Below, one piece after another: positions 36,965-43,644 of a stretch of DNA of 64,000 nt (the stretch's first letter is position 1; each line of letters starts with the position of its first letter). The DNA comes from Bacteroidota bacterium (GTDB taxonomy: Bacteria > Bacteroidota > Bacteroidia > Chitinophagales > Chitinophagaceae), in the NCBI GenBank assembly GCA_023387985.1, contig JAEWHC010000008.1, forward strand, positions 62,001 to 126,000. Reading direction: 5' to 3'. The notes beneath the pieces are model-generated. The model was not told the DNA's origin and did no database searches. It was given only the letters and a program-made list of their open reading frames with translations. Made by a program: the position numbers and the translations under genes.

Positions 36965-37126
36965 TTGTCTAGTTTAGTTTGAAGCAATGCATATTGCAAC
37001 TAAATGCCCTGGCATTCTTAAACCCTACAATACTAAATTAAGATTATTATGTTTCCATCCTGTACCTACATGCTCTTTGGTGGGTTTTGTCGTTTCTAAT
37101 TTATATTTTTGAAACACTATCAAGCC
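36965..37126. promoter_or_regulatory. divergent rha control region with two inverted repeats
   Basis: Two small inverted repeats lie close together: GCAAT-GCAT-ATTGC (36984-36997) and ATGCC-CT-GGCAT (37004-37015). They are between the regulator start and the rha genes, where an operator is expected. TATTTTTG at 37104-37111 matches the -7 TAnnTTTG consensus for the regulator gene. Confidence 0.45.
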
Positions 37127-38161
37127 ATGGAAAGCCAAAACATATATAGTTACATTTTTATTGATTTGGACTCTGTAACACCAAAATACAAACAGATAAC
37201 CAATTCAATAATCCATGCGGTCAATTCTGGAAAAATCGGCACTGATTATCCTTTGCCTTCTATAAATGACTTGAGTTTTGAATTAGATATTTCAAGGGAC
37301 ACTGCAGAAAAAGCCTATCGGGAGTTGAAGCATTTAGGTATTGTTGGATCGGTTCCCGGAAAAGGCTATTTTGTTACAAAAACGGATTATAACCAACCGA
37401 TTAAGGTATTCTTGCTATTCAATAAACTCAGCGCCCATAAAAAAATAATCTACGACGCCTTCGCCAGATCTCTCGGTGAAGCCGCAGTTATTGACTTTTA
37501 TATTTATAATAATGATTTCCGCCTGTTTCGAAAATTGTTACAATGCAGAAGGGAAGGTTATACCGATTATGTGATTATCCCCCAATTTATGGAAGGAGGT
37601 GAAAAAGCTGCCGAGGTGATTAATGAAATAAAGGATGGCAATTTAATCCTGCTGGACAAAGTGATTCCCGGTATAAGCCGTAGCTATGGAGCAGTATATG
37701 AGAGTTTTGCCGAAGACCTTTACAACGCCTTGCAAAGTGTGATCCCCGCTTTGGAGAAGTACCGCCGCCTCAAGATCATCTTCCCTTCTTCTACTTATCA
37801 TCCCAAAGAAATACTCACAGGCTTCAGGGAATTTTGTGGTAACTATGGGTTTGATTATAAAATTGTACCCGACGGTTTGGGGAATGAACAAATTGAAGAA
37901 GGTGACGTTTATATTAGCCTAATGGAAGACGATTTATTAGCGCTTTTGAGAAAGATCCAACCAACCCACCTTGAAATAGGCAAAGATGTTGGGATTATCT
38001 CATATAATGAAACTCCTTTGAAACAATTCATACTGAATGGCATAACCACCATCTCCACTGATTTTGAAAAAATGGGGAAAATGACAGCCGAGCTGGTTCT
38101 TAACAAGGAACATTTAAAGCTACCAGTGCCTTTTAAGCTAACCAGGAGAAAATCTTTATGA
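37127..38161 (+). CDS. GntR-type regulator with LacI-like ligand domain, probable RhaR
   Basis: A 344-residue protein. Residues 10-80 are a GntR winged helix (TPKYKQITNSIIHAVNSGKIGTDYPLPSINDLSFELDISRDTAEKAYRELKHLGIVGSVPGKGYFV) and residues 90-340 a periplasmic-binding-protein-like sensor (IKVFLLFNKLSAHKKIIYDAF, GIISYNETPLKQFILNGITTISTDFEKMGKMTAELVL). This combination is widespread in Bacteroidota sugar operons. It is divergent from the rhamnose genes, so L-rhamnose or rhamnulose is the likely effector. The ATG at 37127 is preferred over a TTG at 37109. Confidence 0.88.
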   Translation: MESQNIYSYIFIDLDSVTPKYKQITNSIIHAVNSGKIGTDYPLPSINDLSFELDISRDTAEKAYRELKHLGIVGSVPGKGYFVTKTDYNQPIKVFLLFNKLSAHKKIIYDAFARSLGEAAVIDFYIYNNDFRLFRKLLQCRREGYTDYVIIPQFMEGGEKAAEVINEIKDGNLILLDKVIPGISRSYGAVYESFAEDLYNALQSVIPALEKYRRLKIIFPSSTYHPKEILTGFREFCGNYGFDYKIVPDGLGNEQIEEGDVYISLMEDDLLALLRKIQPTHLEIGKDVGIISYNETPLKQFILNGITTISTDFEKMGKMTAELVLNKEHLKLPVPFKLTRRKSL

Positions 38162-38287
38162 CTTATTATAACCTAACTACCCTCCGAAAAGTCTGCATCA
38201 TGAATCCCTAATGGTTTAAGTCTTCCAACAAGTACGCAATCCGTACCGCCCAGTGGTATTGCCCAATCCCAACTTCCACTGCTATTG

Positions 38288-38581
38288 CTAACTACTCAAC
38301 CCTGATTTCGGAAAGGCGGCATATTCCCCTTCCCGCTCTCTTTCAACGCATCCGATGGTTCGGATCACTTCAACAATTTCCTCCGGAAAGCAAAACTTCA
38401 CGGCATCCAAAACCGGTCCACCGGAGGCTTCATGTTCCAGCCTTGCAGTTACACAATCTTCAAATTTTACTCCATTAATCTCGGGGTAGTGTTTGCGGCC
38501 GTACTCGGTTCGTTTCCTGCAAAGGCGGCAAGGGATTTCACGCAAAGAGCGCCAGGCACGCGGTTTGTTTCGCGAGGGCAA
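38288..38581 (-). pseudogene. gene fragment containing the duplicated block, copy B
   Basis: An ATG frame whose first 25 residues (SLREIPCRLCRKR) are read through the CGCAAAG repeat and are probably not real protein. From INGVKFEDCVTARLEHEASGGPV to FCFPEEIVEVIRTIGCVERERE it looks like genuine coding sequence, and the last part is shared with the fragment at 17330-17415. No family is recognised. It is best regarded as the surviving 3' end of an older gene interrupted by repeats. Confidence 0.35.
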
Positions 38582-38625
38582 TTTTTAATTTCACGCAACG
38601 ATCGCAAGCAGGCTGCTGATTCAGC
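38510..38625 (+). repeat. CGCAAAG-type dispersed repeat relic, longest copy
   Basis: GGCAAGGGATTTCACGCAAAG, then GAGCGCCAGGCACGCGGTTT, and later ATTTCACGCAACGATCGCAAGCAGGCTGCT. The first half matches 17210-17260 on the same strand and both halves match 3870-3945 in inverted orientation. Confidence 0.65.
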
Positions 38626-38659
38626 GAGATATGCTATAAAAACATCTTCCCTACGACAC

Positions 38660-38760
38660 TGTGCGAAAGGCCTCTCTCCCTCTACCTTTACCTCTGCCTT
38701 TACCTCTTCCTTTCCCTTTTCCTTTCCTCAAACCTCAACCTTCCCTAACCTTCACCACCC
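38660..38760. repeat. pyrimidine-rich CCTYTR tract
   Basis: Repeats of CCTCTACCTTTACCTCTGCC and CCTCAACCTTCCCTAACC type with a loose 6-bp period. It begins at the 3' end of the DUF2249 gene and overlaps its last codons (VVKVREG). Confidence 0.55.
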
Positions 38761-39499
38761 GTACCTTCCATTCCACCGGTCCCTGCTCCAGGTACTCCCA
38801 CCGGAATGGCTCTTTGCTTTCCGCTTCCATCTGGTAGTAAAGGGGACGGGGATCGTGGTCGTTGGTAAACACAAAAGCTTCTCCGGCCTTGATATCGGCA
38901 AAGGCTTCATAAAACATTTCATGGCGTTGCTGGGGTGGATATGGACGTAAATCAAACTCATTAACCACCATAAAACCGTCATCGCCTAATCCGCTCTTTT
39001 CAATTTTTTGAAGGTGGATGATATATTCATCCGGAACTTCTTTTTTGTAAGTCCAGGAAAATTCACCGGCAAACTTCTTTTTGAAGATATCGTGGATCTC
39101 CTCGGGGTTTTTATTGGCGATTATTTCCATAATGTCATTTTGCTCCATCATGCCATAACGGTGAAAAATCACGTGGTTCCAGTCTTTTTTATCCACTTTT
39201 CTTAAGTCCATCATGGTGGAGATATCTTTAAATTCTTTTCCTACGGATTCCTCTTCACGCGTAACTTTTACTGTCCATTCCCTTCCGCCCTTTTTGAGAT
39301 ATAGCCAGCCTACCACGTCTCCGTAAATGGACTTGAATTCATAATAAAGCGGGATAGGATCATGGTCATTGATAAACACGAAACTTTCGCCCACAGGCAA
39401 ATCTTTGAAAACCTGCAATAATAATTTATGTCTTTCTATTGGTATTAAAACCCTGACATCAAGTTCACCGGTGGATGTCTGAACTTCTTCTTTTTGCAT
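38735..39499 (-). CDS. triple DUF2249-like domain protein
   Basis: A 254-residue soluble protein made of three related units. Units 1 (about 13-80) and 3 (about 180-250) are clear DUF2249 domains, each with GE(S/A)FVF(I/T)NDHDP(I/R)PLYY and a closing W(T/K)V(K/R)V. The middle unit (about 97-170, LDLRKVDKKDWNHVIFHRY) keeps the fold-like pattern but lacks the NDHDP motif. DUF2249 is a small TusA-like domain often found with hemerythrin or nitrogen-oxide proteins; its function is not settled. The gene is monocistronic and its 3' end runs into a repeat tract. Confidence 0.8.
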   Translation of the reverse strand: MQKEEVQTSTGELDVRVLIPIERHKLLLQVFKDLPVGESFVFINDHDPIPLYYEFKSIYGDVVGWLYLKKGGREWTVKVTREEESVGKEFKDISTMMDLRKVDKKDWNHVIFHRYGMMEQNDIMEIIANKNPEEIHDIFKKKFAGEFSWTYKKEVPDEYIIHLQKIEKSGLGDDGFMVVNEFDLRPYPPQQRHEMFYEAFADIKAGEAFVFTNDHDPRPLYYQMEAESKEPFRWEYLEQGPVEWKVRVVKVREG

Positions 39500-39658
39500 A
39501 ACATACTGTTTTTGAATGGCCGGTAAATGTATTGGATACTTCAGATAAAGGCTTTCGAATTCAGGATTATCATCCCGGCATGCTCAGATCAAGGAAACCT
39601 CCTTGTGGCTTATAGGTTAGAATTATTGGGAAAATTATTCCCGGTAAAAATCCGCTCT

Positions 39659-39690
39659 CCCTCAACCTCAACCTTGACCTCGACCTTAAA
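39659..39690. repeat. CCTYRR 6-bp repeat tract
   Basis: CCTCAA CCTCAA CCTTGA CCTCGA CCTT, five near-units ending within a few bases of the RelA/SpoT stop codon. Confidence 0.6.
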
Positions 39691-41926
39691 TTTCCTCTAA
39701 CTCATACCGGCTCACTTTCTCAATGCCTGCCAAACCTTTCAGGCGGTTTACCAGTTTATCGAGTTCTTCCTTATCGTGGACGTAAACGCGGATATTGCCT
39801 TCAAACATGCCTTCATGGCTTTCGATGGTGAGGGCGTTGATATTGATGCGCAGCTCACCGGAAATGATGTTGGTGATCTTGTTGATGACACCCACATCAT
39901 CGAGGCCGATGATCTTAACGCCGGTAAGAAAGGCGATGTCTTTGTTTTTCGCCCATTTTGTTTTCACTACCCGGTGGCCGTAATTGGCCAGCAGGCGGGC
40001 GGCATTGGGGCAGCTTGTCCGGTGGATCTTGAGGCCTTCTCCGGTGCTGATGAAACCAAATACGTCATCGCCGGGAATGGGTTTGCAGCAATTGGCCAGG
40101 CTGTATTTGATATGGTCGCTGCTTTCGCCAAAGATCACGAGTTCCGCATCTTTTGCTGAAGGCAAGCGCTCCGGTTCCTCCGTCTTGATCACGGTTTTGG
40201 GTGCCGGTGGTTTCGGCAGTTCGAGGCGGTCGCCAACCACCGTGAATTCTTTGAGATCGCGCAGGTCAATCTCTTTTACAGCAACCTGGTAAAACAGGTC
40301 AAGTGGTGAAGGCAGTTTATAGTGACTAACCAGCAGGTCAATGTTGTGGCGGTTGTTTCCGGCCTTTATGCCTTCCAGTTTCTTCTGCAGCGCGTATTTC
40401 CCTTCCTGTGCAACTTTTCTTTTTTCTTCTTTAAGCGAATCTTTAATGCGTCCTTTCGCCCGTGCTGTTATTACATGATGCAGCCAGTCTTCCGTAGGCT
40501 TTTGTTTGTTGCTGGTGATGATCTCCACCTGGTCGCCGCTGCGCAGCTTATGGCTGATGGGCACAAGTTTGTGGTTGACCTTGGCGCCAATGGTCTTGCT
40601 GCCTACGGCGCTGTGGATGCTGAAGGCGAAATCGAGTGCAGAGCTGCCCTTGGGCAACATTTTCACATCGCCTTTTGGCGTGTACACATAAATTTCCTCG
40701 GCGAGGAAACTGGTTTTGAAATCGTTGAGGAAATCCACCGAATCACTGTCCTGGGTACTGAGTACATCACGTATCTGCTGAAACCATTTGTCAAACTGGT
40801 CTTCCTGCACATGGCCTTCCTTGTATTTGAAATGCGCGGCAAGCCCGCGTTCGGCAATCTCATTCATTCGGTGGCTGCGAATCTGCACCTCCACCCACCG
40901 GCCCTGCGGACCCATCACGGTGGTATGCAGGGCTTCGTAGCCATTGCTTTTGGGCCGGCTCAGCCAGTCACGCAGTCGTTCGGGTTGTGGCTGGTATTCG
41001 CTGGTGATGATGGAATAAACCCTCCAGCAATCGGCTTTTTCGTTTTGCGGTTCGCTGTCGAGCAGTACGCGTATGGCGAAAAGATCATAAACCTGGTCGA
41101 AGGTTATGTCTTTTTTCTTCATTTTGTTCCAGATGGAATGGATGCTTTTTGGACGGCCGTAGATTTCGAAAACCAACCCGCTGTCGTCGAGTTTTTGTTT
41201 GAGCGGCCGCAGGAATTCGTTGATGTAGCGGGTGCGCTCTCGTTTGGTTTCAGCCAGGCGGCGGGCAATGTCGCGATAGGCTTCCGGCTCCATGTATTTC
41301 ATGGCCAGGTCTTCCATCTCGGTCTTCAGGTTGTACAGGCCCATGCGGTGGGCAAGCGGCGTATAAACCCAAATGGTCTCACTGGCTATCTTCAGTTGTT
41401 TTTCCCGCTTCATGCTGTCGAGGGTGCGCATGTTGTGCATACGGTCGGCCAGCTTGATGAGAATCACCCGTGGATCATCGGTGAGGGTGAGCAATATCTT
41501 CCGGAAATTGTCGGCCTGCAGGCTGCCACTTTTATCAATCACATTGCTGATCTTGGTAAGGCCGTCCACAATTTTGACAATCTCGTTGCCAAAATCGCGC
41601 TGAATGTCATCGAGGCTCACTTCGGTATCTTCCACGGTATCGTGAAGCAGGGCGCAAATGGTGCTGCGTACGCCAAGGCCAATCTCCTCGGCGCAGATCA
41701 TGGCCACGGCGAGGGGATGAAAGATATAAGGTTCCCCGCTTTTGCGCCGCATGGTTTTGTGGGCATCGGCAGCCACTTCAAAAGCCAGGCGAACGAGGTT
41801 GCGGTCGCCGGGTTTCAACTTCGGCTTGAGTGTACGCAATAAAGCCCTGTAGCGGCGAAGGATCTCCTTCCGCTCCTGCTCATCATTGAGCGCATAAGGT
41901 TCAATATGGGCTGGCTTCAACTCCAA
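39686..41926 (-). CDS. RelA/SpoT bifunctional (p)ppGpp synthetase/hydrolase
   Basis: A 746-residue protein with every expected domain: HD hydrolase (FHPLAVAMICAEE, ALLHDTVEDTEV), synthetase (GRPKSIHSIWNKMKKK, KSNGYEALHTTVMGPQG, HFKYKEGH), TGS (VYTPKGDVKMLPKGSSALDFAF), a conserved cysteine segment (NCCKPIPGDDVFGF) and a C-terminal ACT domain (TGVKIIGLDDVGVINKITNI). Both hydrolase and synthetase residues look intact, so it is a Rel-type enzyme setting (p)ppGpp level. There is no ATG or GTG before MRRKSGEP; the start must be TTG at 41926 or TTG two codons later. Confidence 0.96.
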   Translation of the reverse strand: MELKPAHIEPYALNDEQERKEILRRYRALLRTLKPKLKPGDRNLVRLAFEVAADAHKTMRRKSGEPYIFHPLAVAMICAEEIGLGVRSTICALLHDTVEDTEVSLDDIQRDFGNEIVKIVDGLTKISNVIDKSGSLQADNFRKILLTLTDDPRVILIKLADRMHNMRTLDSMKREKQLKIASETIWVYTPLAHRMGLYNLKTEMEDLAMKYMEPEAYRDIARRLAETKRERTRYINEFLRPLKQKLDDSGLVFEIYGRPKSIHSIWNKMKKKDITFDQVYDLFAIRVLLDSEPQNEKADCWRVYSIITSEYQPQPERLRDWLSRPKSNGYEALHTTVMGPQGRWVEVQIRSHRMNEIAERGLAAHFKYKEGHVQEDQFDKWFQQIRDVLSTQDSDSVDFLNDFKTSFLAEEIYVYTPKGDVKMLPKGSSALDFAFSIHSAVGSKTIGAKVNHKLVPISHKLRSGDQVEIITSNKQKPTEDWLHHVITARAKGRIKDSLKEEKRKVAQEGKYALQKKLEGIKAGNNRHNIDLLVSHYKLPSPLDLFYQVAVKEIDLRDLKEFTVVGDRLELPKPPAPKTVIKTEEPERLPSAKDAELVIFGESSDHIKYSLANCCKPIPGDDVFGFISTGEGLKIHRTSCPNAARLLANYGHRVVKTKWAKNKDIAFLTGVKIIGLDDVGVINKITNIISGELRININALTIESHEGMFEGNIRVYVHDKEELDKLVNRLKGLAGIEKVSRYELEEI

Positions 41927-42637
41927 AGTACGGTGACCATTTACCTAAACCCCGTAAAATTAGCAAACCGCAGCCAGTTTTGTCCCGCCAGGGCAAAATC
42001 TGCTGAATGAATTTTTGGAAATGTATTTGTAAAAATAGACTAACCGATATTTATTATGAAGCCAACGCCAACAACGCAGGTGGATCAATTCATCTGGTGG
42101 GCGACAATAACCAGGTTGGATTTATTCACGCAACGCGCAGAAAGAACGCTACATTAAAGCAGAATCATTTTCACGCAATGGACGGAACAACTTGATTTGT
42201 TCGCGCAAAAGCGCAGGGCGGTCAAGCAATGAGCGCAAAGAACGCAGGTTTGGTTTACCCGAATAACTTAAGGGAATATCACGCGAAGTATTCAAAAGCT
42301 CGCTGTTGGTTCAAACAGGCAAAACTATGACACCTCAGCCCCTGCACCCGAACCAACTTCACCGCTCCAGGTGGACCAAAAAAAATTGATTCGCGAGCTC
42401 TCTGCTTGACCTTTGCGTGACCTTAAACTTTGGCTTGAACCTGCCTCCGGCTCCTTTTAACAGAATGATTTGTAATAATTATTGACAAGAAACGTCAAAA
42501 CAGTTGTTCCGGATTGCAAATTGGTCTATGGAAATTGTTTTATTTTGCATTGATATCTCATTCATTAACAATATCCTGCAGAAAAACAGTTGTATTTTTA
42601 TCTTAATTTGTGAAAACTTATAAAAAAAGAACCTCAG
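41927..42637. other. 711-bp intergenic region with degenerate repeats
   Basis: No supported gene. 42115-42300 holds many partial CGCAAAG words (TTCACGCAACGCGCAGAAAG, GTTCGCGCAAAAGCGCAGG, GAGCGCAAAGAACGCAGG, ATATCACGCGAAG). 42400-42450 has GACCTTTGCGTGACC. The final 100 bp are A/T-rich and should contain the response-regulator promoter, but no clean consensus can be placed. Confidence 0.55.
42115..42300 (+). repeat. degenerate CGCAAAG-type repeat cluster
   Basis: At least five CGCAA/CGCAAAG-like words in under 200 bp, more decayed than the copies at 3.9, 17.2 and 38.5 kb. Confidence 0.5.
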
Positions 42638-43345
42638 ATGGAAACCAAAAAGTATAAAATTTTATTGTGCGAAGACGATACCAACCTCGGTATGGTTTTG
42701 AAAAATTACCTCGAAATTAATGACTACGACGTTACGCTTGAACGTGACGGCCGTCTGGGTTTGGCAGCGTTTCAGCGGGAAAAGTTTGACCTTGTACTGC
42801 TCGATGTGATGATGCCCAATGTAGATGGGTTTACGCTTGCAGAAGAGATCCGCGATGTAGATCCTGATATTCCCTTGTTCTTCCTTAGTGCCAAAACCAT
42901 GAAAGAAGACATTATACAGGGTTATAAGCTGGGTGCCGACGATTACATCACCAAACCTTTCGACAGCGAAGTATTGCTGCATAAGATCAAAGCGATATTG
43001 AAGCGGAATGAAGAGATCAATAAAGAGCAGGAAAACATGGAGTTTGACCTGGGCAGCTTCCATTTCAACCCCAAATTGCGGGAGTTGAGCGTGGATGGAA
43101 AAACCCAGACCCTGAGCCCCAAGGAAAATGAACTGCTCCGCATGCTTGCCGAGCATAAAAATGACCTGCTTCCACGGGAAAAAGCACTCAAAAAAATCTG
43201 GGGCAGCGACACCTATTTCAATGGCCGCAGCATGGACGTGTACATTGCCAAGCTACGTAAATACCTGAGAGAAGATGAACGCCTGGAAATTGTAAATATC
43301 CACGGCAACGGATTCAGGCTTGTAGAAAAAGAAGCGGAAGAATAA
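42638..43345 (+). CDS. OmpR/PhoB-family response regulator (RprY-like)
   Basis: A 235-residue protein: receiver domain 1-120 with the acidic pocket CEDD (Asp13, Asp14), phospho-acceptor Asp56 in LVLLDVMMP and Lys106 in DYITKPF; winged-helix DNA-binding domain from about 135 (LSPKENELLRML, FNGRSMDVYIAKLRKYL, NIHGNGFRLV). It resembles RprY of Bacteroides. No sensor kinase is adjacent, so its partner must be elsewhere. It ends with a strong terminator at 43382-43430. Confidence 0.93.
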   Translation: METKKYKILLCEDDTNLGMVLKNYLEINDYDVTLERDGRLGLAAFQREKFDLVLLDVMMPNVDGFTLAEEIRDVDPDIPLFFLSAKTMKEDIIQGYKLGADDYITKPFDSEVLLHKIKAILKRNEEINKEQENMEFDLGSFHFNPKLRELSVDGKTQTLSPKENELLRMLAEHKNDLLPREKALKKIWGSDTYFNGRSMDVYIAKLRKYLREDERLEIVNIHGNGFRLVEKEAEE

Positions 43346-43381
43346 TAATTCAGGTCCGGGATATCAGAACTGATACCTCAC

Positions 43382-43430
43382 ACCTCAGACCTTCGACCAT
43401 AAACGAGCCGATGGTCTGAGGTCTTTTTTT
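43382..43430 (+). terminator. rho-independent terminator of the response regulator
   Basis: A perfect 10-bp stem (43382-43391 with 43413-43422) with a 21-base loop, then C and seven T. Confidence 0.8.
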
Positions 43431-43459
43431 ATAGTTTGCTCAACAGTGAAATTTGAAGC

Positions 43460-43577
43460 TTCAACCTTACCCTCAACCTCGCACTTGACCTTGACCCAAC
43501 CTCAACCTTGACCTTGACCTCAACCTTGACCCTGACCTCAGCCTCAACTTCAACCTTGACCTCGCCCTCGCCCCCGC
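43460..43577. repeat. long CCTYRR 6-bp repeat tract
   Basis: About 18 units of CCTCAA, CCTTGA, CCCTGA, CCTCGC and similar, in near-perfect 6-bp phase, fill the space between the terminator and the GH20 fusion gene. Translated on either strand it would give only alternating dipeptides. It is the longest such tract in the window. Confidence 0.75.
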
Positions 43578-43644
43578 TTCTAAAATTCCACTGAACCATA
43601 AACTTCATGCTGTATTTTTACGGATATCAACAAAAGGATACGTG

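Larger units (their letters stand above)
38162..38734. other. repeat-filled intergenic region
   Basis: Between the regulator and the DUF2249 gene no intact gene is supported. The stretch holds the 90-bp duplicated block (38315-38405), a CGCAAAG-type relic (38510-38625) and a pyrimidine-rich tract (38660-38760). A 97-residue frame at 38288-38581 is listed separately. Confidence 0.6.

Noticed and set aside
40322..41842. 506-residue frame opposite the RelA/SpoT gene
   Set aside because: It is the antisense shadow of a strongly conserved gene; its product has no domain logic and no promoter.
42007..42195. 62-residue plus-strand frame in the relA/response-regulator gap
   Set aside because: It reads through degenerate CGCAAAG repeats and resembles no protein.
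43460..43577. CRISPR-like regular repeats
   Set aside because: The unit is 6 bp with no unique spacers and no cas genes are present.
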